Origin: Solea solea | Lineage: Eukaryota; Chordata; Actinopteri; Pleuronectiformes; Soleidae | Assembly: GCF_958295425.1 (NCBI RefSeq) | Contig: NC_081153.1 | Location: forward strand, 15,405,001 to 15,469,000 | Reading direction: 5' to 3' | Length of the DNA: 64,000 nt | Shown here: piece by piece, positions 37,601 through 46,858 of the stretch | How the letters are laid out: each line of letters opens with the position of its first letter | Numbering within the stretch: position 1 is the stretch's first letter | Translations under genes and position numbers: made by a program | The notes under the pieces: model-generated | What the model was told of the DNA's origin: nothing | The model's input: only the letters and a program-made list of their open reading frames with translations | Database searches by the model: none

Positions 37601-40600
37601 TCCTTGTTAGACTCCGGTTTAGACTCCTTTGTCTTTGTCTTCCTGAGTCTTCGTCTGAAGAGTCTGCCGCTGAAGCTGCCGCTTCAAAGTCAGTGCTGCT
37701 TCTTAAAAGACACCTGATTAGGTGCTGATTAGTTGCAGCTGTGTTGGCCACTCCCCTTTGCCAGTGAAACTTCTCACCTGGTGATGGTGATGGCTCAATA
37801 GAAACTAGGTCAAAGCAGCAACAATAACAACTTTCTCTTTGACCTAGCAGACAAAATATCTTTTACAAAACTTTCACCTTAATTAAACAGACAAGTGAAA
37901 AGTCACAAAAGTCAAGCAACCAGCTACATACAATAGCAATTATTGAAATAGCAACAAAATAAGAAAGACCTACAGAAGTGATACTTAGCTTAATTCCAGT
38001 AGTCCTATGAGATACCCAGATAGTCCAAATGCACACTGACAAATGCTGGTTTGGGTCTGGTTTAAATCTTACTCAGCTGTGTTGGCCACTCCCCTTTGCC
38101 AGTGAAACTTCTCACCTGGTGATGGTGATGGCTCAATAGAAACTAGGTCAAAGCAGCAACAATAACAACTTTCTCTTTGACCTAGCAGACAAAATATCTT
38201 TTACAAAACTTTCACCTTAATTAAACAGACAAGTGAAAAGTCACAAAAGTCAAGCAACCAGCTACATACAATAGCAATTATTGAAATAGCAACAAAATAA
38301 GAAAGACCTACAGAAGTGATACTTAGCTTAATTCCAGTAGTCCTATGAGATACCCAGATAGTCCAAATGCACACTGACAAATGCTGGTTTGGGTCTGGTT
38401 TAAATCTTACTCAGCTGTGTTGGCCACTCCCCTTTGCCAGTGAAACTTCTCACCTGGTGATGGTGATGGCTCAATAGAAACTAGGTCAAAGCAGCAACAA
38501 TAACAACTTTCTCTTTGACCTAGCAGACAAAATATCTTTTACAAAACTTTCACCTTAATTAAACAGACAAGTGAAAAGTCACAAAAGTCAAGCAACCAGC
38601 TACATACAATAGCAATTATTGAATTGCTATTGTATGTTCCCATCACATCCACCCTAAAACTGCACTGCCGTGTCACAGCTGTACAATGTGAAACGTCACA
38701 TGCACTCCATACATTGTTTCCGACCAGAGCCCGGGCCCAACAGGTAAGTGTACCACAGGGAATTCTCCCGATTGGCCACTCGGGGCCTGGCAGCCACAGA
38801 GACACAATAGAGCGGAGAGAGATTTTGGCAGCGTACTATTTAATCGACTGTGGTAATTATAAACATGAGTTAGCCCTTGACTTCATCTGTTCTTTTTGGT
38901 AAACCCCAAATTTTGTTTTGATTGAATGGGCAGCCCAGGATGACGTAGATTATAGCAGTTGTAAAAAGTTCTTTGAATATTTGATTTTGAAGGGACCGTG
39001 AACTATACCAATCACATTATAGTGTGATTTCAGAAAAAAGTCTTTAGCAGAGACAAACTGCCATGAAAAAGATTTTGCCAAGTGCTATTAGGTTAGCTAC
39101 AGATGATAGCATTCTGAGTAAAAAGCACAACTCAATACTGATATGTCATCGTTCACTTAAAGCAAATACATCAATAACTTGGACTTATCTGACATCTAGT
39201 GATGAAAACATGAACAAACTTGCTGTATCACTTTGCTGTAAATTCAATAGTGCACAGAGCCAGTCCATTGTTAAATGGAATCACTGAAACCATTAAACTA
39301 AATACTCCCAACAAAAAAGATAATCAAATACCATTGACAACAAGCCTAAATACAACTCTGCACTGAGCACATCAGCTTCCCAGGTTCCTGTGCGGCGCGC
39401 TAACCTCTTTAGCTAAATGAGGTTCCTGTCATCATCTCAACTCCTACAGTCCCAAATAACCGAGAGCGAGTGCCGAACCAGATATTAGTGCAAGCGGCAT
39501 TCAGCCAGACTGAAAGAGATGACGGCAGGAGACCGGAAGGAAAGATGAAACCTGCTGCTCCTGAGAGACTGAGCAGATGCTGTCAAGTCCTGTGATGTAC
39601 AAATTAGCTTTATAACCCAGGTTTTTACTGCGCCACGACAACTGCATTGTGAGTTTATGATCTTCAGACACTCACCACAGCAACAGCTTCACTGTTGAGT
39701 ACTTTGTCTGCATCCATGACCACGTAATAAGCTATGTTGGTCAAGATGTAGATCACTGTGACAATAGGCATCGAGATAGCGATGGATAAGGGCAGATTCC
39801 TACAATGTCAAAGGAGAAAGTGGTTTACATTGACTTAAAAACACTCACAAAAAGGTATACACAAGGTTAAAACAAGATTCTACTAAGTGAGAGGCAGACA
39901 GAAATGATAGATTTTAAAGAAAGATTTAAAGACATTAAAGAAACTTAACTGAAGTTATGAATGTAAGTAAATGATCAACAGGGAATGAAAAACAATTCTG
40001 CTTAATGTGGAACCTCTTTGAAAATATCACTCTCCAAACCTCTTTGGGTTCTTGATTTCCTCTGTGATGAAGTTGAGTGTGTCCCAGCCTGAGTAGGAGT
40101 ACAGTGCTGAATAAAGGGCCAAAGCCATGTCACCAGGATTCAGCTTGGACCCTTTGAATGAGTTTTCAAAGTTCTGGTCAAAACCTACAACAACAAAACA
40201 TGGGTTTATTAACACAGGGTCAAGGGTTCAAGTTTCAGCCACCTGCAAAAACTTAAAAGACTCAAGTATTATTTCAATACAGTTTCCAACTAATACATGC
40301 CAGAACTAGGGATGGGTACCAAAACCCAGAATTAAATGGGCCCTGGGGGAAAATTTTGTTGTACATGTGTAAATGTTTGTGCTGCCAACAGTATTTATTT
40401 TATTATTATTATTTTTTTTTTTTAAATAATAATAGACAGATAATAGAATAATAGACAGATAATAGAATAATAGACAGCAAAAAGCTGTCGCCATTTTCGC
40501 TGCAGATGAGGAGAGATTTGTGTGTCTCTGTCGCAGCCTGCTGCCTGTTTGTCACTCACTCACACACACGGATGGTAAACCAACACAAACACAGACCCTC

Positions 40601-42398
40601 TACCACTAAGTCCTAGTGGAAAGAGCTAAACGTTCCTAAGTCTGGTTATATTCCACCAGAATTTCTGCAAACAACAATTGTTGCCACAAGTGCAATAGCA
40701 GTTTTGCTTGTAAAGGTGGAAATACGAGCAATTTCAATAAAAAAATGCAGTGTTCGACAGCTTAGCTTGAAGCTCTTCTTCAGTGTCCCTCGCCACCTCA
40801 GGTGTGTTATGCTGGCAGAAACCCACTTCAATTTTACAATCACGAGTTAATAGTAGCTTTTAGTTAGTGATAAGATTAGCTATCTGTTGATGAATACTGT
40901 CTGAAATGGTTCCCACATTTAAACTGTTACAGGAAACGGATAAGTAAGACATTAAAAAAATGTATTGATCGAGTCTGAGCATGGAGCTCCTTCAAGTAAA
41001 TACATTTGTTGAATTAATTACAGTTTGGTTTTCTTTTAGCATGAGAGTCACTGTCAATGATAGTGTGCTGTCCAAACACACTATTTAAGCATATTAAAAC
41101 AAATGTTTTATTTTATCAACAACTTCAAAATAACTGCTTTAAAATGTGACAATTTCAGTTCTCCTAAATGTTAACATTGGGAAATATAATATTGTTTCTT
41201 CTTTACTTATTTTGTTAAATTCTTCCTCCAAAAACACAATAAAATAAGAGTACCATTATATGACCCCAGAAAAAAGTAGTAGTCTTAATGATACCCATCC
41301 CTACCCAGAACCAATTTAGTAATAAGAAATGGACAAAAAAATATGGGCCAGTTAAAAAAAAAAAAATCAAATCAAACAGAAAACATTTTATTGTTGCACT
41401 AACGTATTAAAATAATGAAAACACTGACAGTATGGAGAGTGTGGCCAACTAAATGATTTAGACCTTTTGGCCTATCAAAATTAAATCGAACATGTTGCAG
41501 TAACAGTCTAATTATTCATCTTTGCATCATATAAAATATGCCAATATGGGTTAAATGAAGCAGTTCATGTTGTCTTTTACTGCATTACATCATCCACTGA
41601 AGCAAATTCATTCCTGAACAGCAGTGCATACATACAAACAATTGGAAAGTGAAAAAGTAGTTGTTCCTACCTTGTGACAGCTTCACCAGACCAGCAATAA
41701 TGATGACAATAAGAGCTAGGACCTTGGCTACAGTGGAAATGACCTGAAGGATGGCACCCCATTTCACTTTCATACAGTTCACATAAGTCAACAGACCTGA
41801 CAGAGACAAATGAAGAAAACGGCAATTAAACCAATGTAATCCAATTCAACCAACCTACTCTCTGGTGTTTATGCATATAATTTTATATTGTACCAAGAGA
41901 CAAAGAGCACAGTTGAGTTCACATGAATGATACTATATCATTTGTGTTTACATAGAGAACTACCTTTTCGACGTGAGAATTTAGACGATGGGTTCCTTCA
42001 CATATACTTTTTTTCTTTTCTACCCGAGAGAGTCCCCCCTCCTCCATGTGTCTGTGTAAACGCTCTGTGAACTTGGGTGATTAATTGCTCTGGAAGAGTT
42101 ACACAGCTTTGGGCCAGTTTAGTACATTTTACCAATTAAGTCTTTTTTGATTTGAGCATACAAATAAGGATGGTTATCCCAAAGGCGTTGGGACAGGTTG
42201 GACGTGTTGCAACCTTTAGCAGCAACCTTCTGGTGACAGGCTCTGCAGATTGGGAACACCATGGTCTTTTTTTTTTTTTTTATAAATGCAGACTTCATGT
42301 GTTTGATGGGTTTAATGATTACTACTTCCCTAACCCTTTTTTCAGCTCTTTCACATGCCTGGTAAGCTGAATGTGGGTGATATGCCTGCCCGCCCACG

Positions 42399-42431
<33 letters not shown>

Positions 42432-44003
42432 TGTGACTCCCATTGCGACTCGTACGTTATTTACCCCTACCCCAAATATTCCAGACAACTAAATCTTTCA
42501 AATTCTTGTGGTTAATCCGGACATCCCTACTCAGGGTTATCCCAGCCCTTGACCAGACAGGGCTTTGAACCGACAATTGACGCAATAAGAAAAAAAAAAG
42601 AACCTATCCACAACCTCTAACATGCAGTTTGCCCTGTTGATCCAACGACTTCATGCATGCATGCACACATGGCTTTTACCCAAACGATTTGCTAGAGACT
42701 TGAAAAGTAAACAAACCAAACAGGTTATATAGGTTGACATAACCAGTCATGTAAACACATACTATTAACAGCTTAAATAGAGAATACAACTGCATTAAGT
42801 ACAGGTGTAAACTTACATATAATGGCAGCAGCAATGAGACGGACAGCCTCGTAGGGGGCTATGCAGCTAGGGTAGAAAGGCTGGACGAGGTAGTTGGAGA
42901 AGGTCAGGGCTATCACTGCCTGACAGGCTGGCTCTACTATCAACAGTGATGTCCACAGTCTATAAAAAAAGTTATTGATACATATTTATCACCACAAAGC
43001 ATATGAACGTACCAGCTACAATTTAGTAAAACAACAGTGATCAATGGTGAATATTTTGGGCAAAGACTTTTGCTACCATTCAAGTATTAATACACTGAAT
43101 TATGTGAAGTTCATATATAACAAAAAAAAAAATCACCAACAAGTATCCCTACATGTCGACAATTAAGATTCACAGGATAATTATGCTTAATATCTGTGTG
43201 TTTCTATTGTGTATTGTTTGGAGGAATATAGGTCAAAAGGCAATGAACAGATAGGAGTGAAAGTGCATACCTAATAAAAGCTAAGAAACCTCCAAAGGCC
43301 TCTAGGATGTAGGCGTAAGACGCCCCAGATTTATGTATGGTGGTTCCCAGCTCAGCATAACATAATGCTCCAAACACAGAAAATACCCCTCCAATGGCCC
43401 ACACAACCAGGGAGAGGCCAAATGAGCCTGTGTACATTAGGACGCCCTGAAGGGTACAGAATGTGTATACAGTTAAAACAAAGACATGTACTGTATACAT
43501 ACAAGACACGTGAAAAGCAGCAAAATGTATGAGGTGAAAGTGCTCGGTGTAGTTTTCATTTTTCAACACAATAAGCTCCGTTTCTTAACTATTGTTAGCC
43601 ATTTATTTGTTTACATGATTCAATGTTTTGTACATGAATGCCAGGCTGCTCTGCAACAAACTGCCTCCATAGGAATAAATAAAGTTGTATTGACAATTTT
43701 AATGACAATCAGACAAACAAGAAGATTTGATATTTTGTATAATATTTTACAATATTTCCAATTTACCATCAGTGTAAATATTAACAGTAGCATATATTTT
43801 GCAATCAAAACAATAATTCATCACTCTCGAAATACATTTAGATCAGTTCAATACAAATTTTCAGAGGCTCCTACCTTAGGTGAGACAAAGATGCCCGAGC
43901 CAATCATGTTTCCCACAATGAGACATACACCATGGAGGAGAGAAATCTCCTGCTGCAGCCGCACACTACCGCCCTGAGAGGCTGCGTCTCCCTCAGCACC
44001 CAT
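30684..44003 (-). CDS. slc7a6/7-like: y+LAT-type amino-acid transporter (SLC7A6/SLC7A7-like), light chain
   Basis: Plasma-membrane exchanger of the heteromeric transporter family. Family knowledge: y+LAT proteins pair with SLC3A2 (4F2hc) and export cationic amino acids in exchange for neutral ones plus sodium. Coding exons (high to low): 44003-43875, 43446-43271, 42959-42817, 41796-41671, 40184-40040, 39799-39676, 34022-33919, 33812-33716, 33577-33428, 32669-32486, 30778-30684. All junctions are GT-AG and in phase, giving 1473 nt or 490 aa (human y+LATs are 511-515). Visible signs are GNMIGSGIF (residues 31-39), [22 protein letters not shown] and [12 protein letters not shown]. Cys134 in the YPSCIAPY loop is the expected partner of the heavy-chain disulfide. 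The start ATG has A at -3 and G at +4. By eye it is about equally close to SLC7A7 and SLC7A6, slightly closer to SLC7A7 in the first half, so the exact orthology is open. Two transposons sit in its introns. Confidence 0.95.
34114..34398. repeat. GC-rich segment of unknown origin at the L2 insertion site
   Basis: It begins TGTTACGATCCTGTCAATC and contains GGGGGCGGGCC and CCTATAAGG. It is clearly richer in GC than the surrounding intron and stops exactly where the L2 begins. It may be part of an older inserted element into which the L2 jumped. I cannot name it. Confidence 0.3.
34551..34600. repeat. T50 homopolymer inside the L2 3' UTR
   Basis: Fifty uninterrupted T on the plus strand (A50 in the element's sense). 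The older copy at 9165 has T-rich sequence broken by G at the same place, so the tract is a feature of the family. Confidence 0.95.
34619..37546 (-). CDS. L2 LINE ORF2: apurinic endonuclease plus reverse transcriptase
   Basis: An intact ORF of 975 codons. The N-terminal endonuclease (about residues 45-250) shows LTETW (75-79), GDFN (183-186) and SDH (240-242), the usual catalytic motifs of the APE-type nuclease. The reverse transcriptase (about 500-780) shows the LLDLSAAFD block (604-612) and the catalytic YADD (695-698). The C-terminal region carries [13 protein letters not shown] and [16 protein letters not shown], typical of fish L2 elements. It makes the nick at the target and primes reverse transcription there. 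No internal stop or frameshift is seen. The ATG at 37546 is the first in frame; the first 40 or so residues are not conserved-looking. Confidence 0.95.
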   Translation of the reverse strand: MCLFSIPVHVSSHRYYKPHNHSQHHRNLSSLIYPTRSTHIQHLVAGGLWNCQSATRKTEFISGFATEQCLDFLALTETWITPSNTATPAALSSAHSFSHTPRSTGRGGGTGLLINPNWTFTLYPLPHFSSQSFEFHAVTVTHPVKLIIIVIYRPPGPLGHFLEELDVLLSNVPENGPPLVLLGDFNIQSEKSSDLLFLLSSLSLSLAPSPPTHKAGNHLDLIFTRNCSTSDLTVTPLHVSDHFFISYSLPLSQSDDLISSDTALVRRNIRSLSPSSLSSTVLSALPSADSFSLMHPNSATDTFLCTLSSSLDSLCPLTSRRVRKSSPAPWLSDSVRTERATIRAAERKWRKSKLPDDLLSYHSLLSTLTASISAAKQSFYQTKIQSSFSNPKKLFSIFSNLLDPPTPPPPSSLLPIHFVNYFTKKVDDIRSSFSTPPPDLTSLPTTNSAPSLSSFTPLSQDQVLSLITSARPTSCPLDPIPSHLLQSIASDLLPFLTHLINTSLSSGCFPDSLKEARVTPLLKKPTLDPSEVNNYRPVSLLPFLSKTLERAIFNQLSSYLHRNNLLDPLQSGFKAGHSTETALLAVTEQLHTARAASLSSVLILLDLSAAFDTVNHQILISSLQELGVSGSALTLLSSYLQNRTYRVTWRGSVSEPCPLATGVPQGSVLGPLLFSLYTNSLGSVILSHGFSYHSYADDTQLILSFPSSDTNVAERISACLTDISQWMSDHHLKLNLNKTEFLFLPGKGSPTTDLTITLDNSVVTPSHTARNLGVTLDDHLSLTANIAATARSCRYMLYNIRRIRPLLTQKAAQVLVQALVISRLDYCNSLLAGLPACAIRPLQLIQNAAARLVFNLPKFSHTTPLLRSLHWLPVAARIRFKTLVLAFHATNGSGPAYIQDMIKTYTPARPLRSALANRLAAPSLTGSQRHLQNSRLFTVLAPKWWNELPIDIRTAESLHIFRRRLKTHFFRLYLD
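37506..37735 (-). other. Leader of the L2 element with a short upstream open frame
   Basis: Between the tandem units and ORF2 lies a unique leader of about 190 nt. A different frame is open from inside the first tandem unit (37751) to 37506 and overlaps the start of ORF2 by 41 nt. Its Ser/Asp-rich middle ([12 protein letters not shown]) is followed by an Arg-rich segment. It opens at GTG, not ATG, so translation is doubtful; it may be a vestige of an ORF1 or plain leader. Confidence 0.3.
37736..38622 (-). repeat. 338-bp tandem units at the 5' end of the L2 LINE
   Basis: Units start at 37736, 38074 and 38412, so the period is exactly 338 bp. The third is truncated near 38622 (about 2.6 copies). 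The two full units look identical by eye. Each contains the perfect inverted pair CTAGGTCAAAG and CTTTGACCTAG separated by 21 nt (first unit 37805-37847). Position upstream of ORF2 and truncation inside the outermost unit resemble the promoter monomers of rodent L1 5' UTRs. Confidence 0.9.
38641..39675 (-). other. Intronic DNA between the L2 and coding exon 6
   Basis: No gene or well-defined repeat recognised. A short GC-rich patch lies at 38720-38800. This belongs to the intron between coding exons 6 (39676) and 7 (34022) of the transporter. Confidence 0.5.
40299..41311. mobile_element. Non-autonomous hAT element with 8-bp target duplication
   Basis: A 997-bp element (40307-41303) starts TAGGGATGGGTACC and ends GATACCCATCCCTA, which are inverted repeats. 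It is flanked by GCCAGAAC (40299-40306) and CCCAGAAC (41304-41311), an 8-bp duplication with one mismatch, as expected for the hAT superfamily. The interior is AT-rich without a transposase. It lies in the intron between coding exons 4 and 5 of the SLC7A-type gene. Confidence 0.85.
42131..42259 (-). pseudogene. Relic of a BED-finger hAT transposase
   Basis: The minus strand reads [16 protein letters not shown], then [15 protein letters not shown] and YLYAQIKK. This matches the BED zinc-finger pattern (CxxC, then KGGNTSNLxxHL, then xxHP) of hAT transposases and ZBED proteins. The first zinc-binding histidine position is replaced (SQRL instead of SHL). The frame is short and ends at a stop, so it is a broken fragment. 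It lies in the intron between coding exons 3 and 4 of the transporter. Confidence 0.6.
42401..42429. repeat. CA microsatellite
   Basis: About fourteen CA units. Confidence 0.9.
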
Positions 44004-44099
44004 TCTGATTTACAGCTTTCAGGCTCAACTTGGCTGAGCTACCAGGACAGTGACGTGGAGTGACGAAGGGGACCAACAAATTCCTGGTAGCACCACAGG
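44004..44099 (-). other. 5' UTR part of exon 2 of the SLC7A-type gene
   Basis: A strong acceptor with a long pyrimidine tract, ending CATCACCCCATCTCAG, lies at 44102-44100 on the minus strand. It places about 96 nt of untranslated leader before the start codon at 44003. Confidence 0.6.
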
Positions 44100-45234
44100 C
44101 TGAGATGGGGTGATGAAAAGAGAAGCAAAAAGATTGTGATAAAAAACAGGCGTGTCACTGAAAGGCAAAACCTGTCTCTCCTAAAAAGCCATTGTTGAAA
44201 CCAAGTCATTGGTCACTGGTACGACAGCCCTCAACAAAAACTAGAACATATCGTCTTACAATAGCACATGCATTACAGTGGATAAAGTATTAGCAAGTGA
44301 CCTTTTTTCAGTGTTACCTGTATAAACCCTTGAAGAAGCCTGGGACATGGACACAAACGGGGAAACGGGGGGCTAAAATATGTTATGAATATGTTCTCAG
44401 TTAGTCTTTCCCACTGACATTTGTAAACTGCTCACACACCGTACCAGAGTCCATTGAGAACATTTTATATTATGGCACACAGTGGATGTTTATCCACAGG
44501 TGTGACTCTGTAGCCCATCAGCTTCTGTGTGATTAAGTGCTGATATTCTCTATTGATTTGTGAGACAGTGGACAGTTCAATACAAACTTCAGTGTCCAGC
44601 CAGGAGAGGTTGTTTAACAGCGAGAGAAATCAGCAAATACATTCCAACGATATGATTGATAGTTAGGCTCAGGTTATTATGTAAAGGCGTAGCTATTTGT
44701 TAAGTAGCTAAAGTCTTTCTCCTCTTCTGTCCCTGCACGCAGTCATGTATTAGTGAGGTGACGTCCTTTAGAGGGACATGCTGTGTGTCCTATTATGGTA
44801 CCAATGAAATTATTAGCTAGCATCTGGTCTGTGTGTCATTAGTTTATCTAAGACATCCCGGTGGGAGTCCAGGATTCTAGATCTCCACAATGACGCCTCT
44901 TTTTTTTAAAGGGCACAGAGAGAAAAGATAGGACTCGAATTAAGTTTGAAGAAACGGTTTCTAATTTTACTGTGGGCTAACTCGCCGAGTGCAAACAGGA
45001 TGGAGAGGTGGACAGTTAACTACTTTGAGGTCACATTGTTCAGTATGTACACAGTACGTCGACAACGGTCCTTTAACTATTAGCATAGTGAATGTATTAT
45101 GACGGTTTGACTTTACGAACGGGCACTGATGTAGCGCGAGTGGAATTGGTAAAAGCATTAGCATGTGACAAGTATGCCAAAGTAGCAACCAGAAGCTAGC
45201 TTACACATGTGGACGCATAAGTAATGATGCTGCT

Positions 45235-45265
<31 letters not shown>

Positions 45266-45360
45266 AACACACACATGTGGGGACACGTTAGCATCTCTCT
45301 ACCACGTCCTGACCTACGACGCTCCTCAAAGATGTGCGACTGAAGAAAGACTATATTTAC
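44100..45360 (-). other. Intron 1 of the SLC7A-type gene (inferred)
   Basis: Non-coding. It contains a GCT/GAT trinucleotide run at 45226-45265. I see no other feature. Confidence 0.45.
45226..45265. repeat. GCT/GAT trinucleotide repeat
   Basis: About six GCT units run directly into about six GAT units. Confidence 0.9.
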
Positions 45361-45700
45361 CGTTCACCGCGGCGCCTCTTCTTGAGTTCTCGTGGAAGAA
45401 GAGGCAGGGTGTTAGCCCGCGTTTCTCTCTTCTGTGTGAGTGGCACTGAGGGAAGTTTCCCTGTATGTTAAACCCCGGCTCTTTCTGTAGCTCCTCCTCA
45501 TAAACCACCAGAGACAGGGTGGCAGCACCAGCTGCCCGCGCTGCCAATCCGAGCTGAAGATTATACAACGAAATGTACAATAACACAGCTACAGTAACGG
45601 TGAATAGAAGCGACGAGAGGTACAGTGTCTCTCCATCATATGGCGGATAGTATGTATTTGACACGTATACAGTTACGATTAGCTAATGAGGGCTCAGTCT
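45361..45700 (-). promoter_or_regulatory. Candidate 5' UTR exon 1 and promoter of the SLC7A-type gene
   Basis: CpG-containing, non-repetitive sequence ends on the minus strand at a plausible donor, GTGAACG|GTAAATA (45361). It pairs with the acceptor at 44100. An open frame of about 110 codons crosses it and includes a hydrophobic stretch, but it has no ATG at its start (it opens at GTG), so I read it as untranslated leader rather than a gene. The transcription start is not determined. Confidence 0.4.
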
Positions 45701-45990
45701 AGCGGACGGATCTACACATGGAGCGGTGATACGGTCATGCAGGTATGCGGCTCGTTAATATGAGTCGACCAAGTGTTTGTGGTTCAATACAGAACATCCA
45801 CGAGCCAGAACCGCTCCAATGTTTAATGACACAATCAATCTAACAATTGTGAAAGGCTAATCTTTGACTAATAATGCAGAATTATTATTAAATGTATATA
45901 TTTTTACATTTTAATTAAAGTTGGAAAGTTTAAAGTTGTAATAAAAAAAACATACATTTAATTTGTAAATCTATATTTACTGATTAATAA

Positions 45991-46858
45991 TTATAACTAG
46001 TGGCGTGCAGGGGGGGTATCCATCCATCCATCCATCTACCCTTTATCCCCCTTGCACATGAGGGTCACAGGAGTCGCTGGCCAACAGCATTTAAATATAG
46101 ATTTAAAACATTTCTAAAGGACTGCCTTTCTAGTGGAGAAACGTGTTGCAGTGCCCTATAAGACGCCCTTGCATATAAGTCTCCTATGGGTGTCCTTCCA
46201 GTCAAAAAGGATGCCATTATTGTGGTTTGTATTTACAGAGTGCTTTTCTAGTCTTGATGACCACTCAAAGCTGCTTTAGGAGTGTCTTGCCCAAGGACAC
46301 ATCGGTAGACTAGTGGAGCCGGGAATCAAACCCACAACCTTCAAGCTCAAAGACGGCTTGCTCTGTGGTTTTAAGTTCAGTTATGGAGTTCCCTACTGAA
46401 CCATTCATATCCCAACGGGTATCGTTAGAGGAAATGATATACAGTGCTGTAAAGAGAAGGCCCGTCTCAGTGATAGAATTTAATCAAACAATAATGTGTG
46501 GAGGTCCGTGCCGGTTCCCGAACCTAATTTTGAACCGGCCGGTGCGTTAGAAAATTGGTTTGGAACCTGAAATGTTGCTGCAACTGCTGTTAAAATCAGC
46601 AGGAAGTAGAGGAAGTATAGAGAAAAAGGGCTGGTGTTGTGTTTACTTCTGCCTGAGTAACGCCCTCCCACTTCCTCTTAAACTGATGTGAGCCAAGGTC
46701 CTGAGACTCCAGAGTGGAACCAGAACCAGAACCAGAACCATGTCTGTCTGAAAGCACTTATAGAGGCCACATAAAATTCATTCCCCTTTGGCCCCAGGTC
46801 GCACTTTCTGACATGCCCCTGCCCTTCTAAATGTCTGTGCACGCCACTGAGTATAACT
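45991..46858. mobile_element. Composite TIR DNA element (copy B of the repeat at 1-240)
   Basis: The left end AGTGGCGTGCAG (45999-46010) and the right end TGCACGCCACT (46838-46848) are inverted repeats. TTATAACT (45991-45998) and GTATAACT (46851-46858) look like an 8-bp duplication with one mismatch, pointing to hAT. Inside are an R1 fragment (46017-46082), sequence shared with positions 1-240, and a nested repeat (46219-46362). Further on lies GGTTCCCGAACC-type sequence that may be yet another hAT fragment. There is no transposase. Confidence 0.7.
46219..46362 (+). repeat. Nested short repeat inside copy B
   Basis: TTTGTATTTACAGAGTGCTT and GATGACCACTCAAAGCTGC are followed by CTTGCCCAAGGACACATCGG and AGCCGGGAATCAAACCCACA, a common teleost repeat. 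It is absent from copy A at the window start, so it inserted into copy B. The reverse complement of its beginning is at 19050-19115. Confidence 0.7.

Larger units (their letters stand above)
34399..38634 (-). mobile_element. Near-full-length L2-clade LINE
   Basis: The element is in the sense direction of the host transporter gene, in the intron between coding exons 6 and 7 (39676 and 34022). From its 5' end (right) it has tandem 338-bp units (38622-37736), a unique leader (37735-37547), one long ORF (37546-34619), and a 3' UTR with a T50 tract on the plus strand (34551-34600). The terminal repeats read TGTAATGTAATGTAAT on the minus strand. The 3' tail containing CATTTAGCAGACGCTTTT (plus strand) is a teleost L2 hallmark. 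TGTTCC is found on both sides (34393-34398 and 38635-38640) as a likely 6-bp target duplication. The intact ORF and near-identical units point to a recent insertion. Confidence 0.93.

Noticed and set aside
45326..45664. Open frame of about 112 codons with a hydrophobic stretch, as a possible small membrane protein
   Set aside because: It opens at GTG with no ATG, overlaps the likely 5' UTR exon and promoter of the transporter, and matches no family I know.
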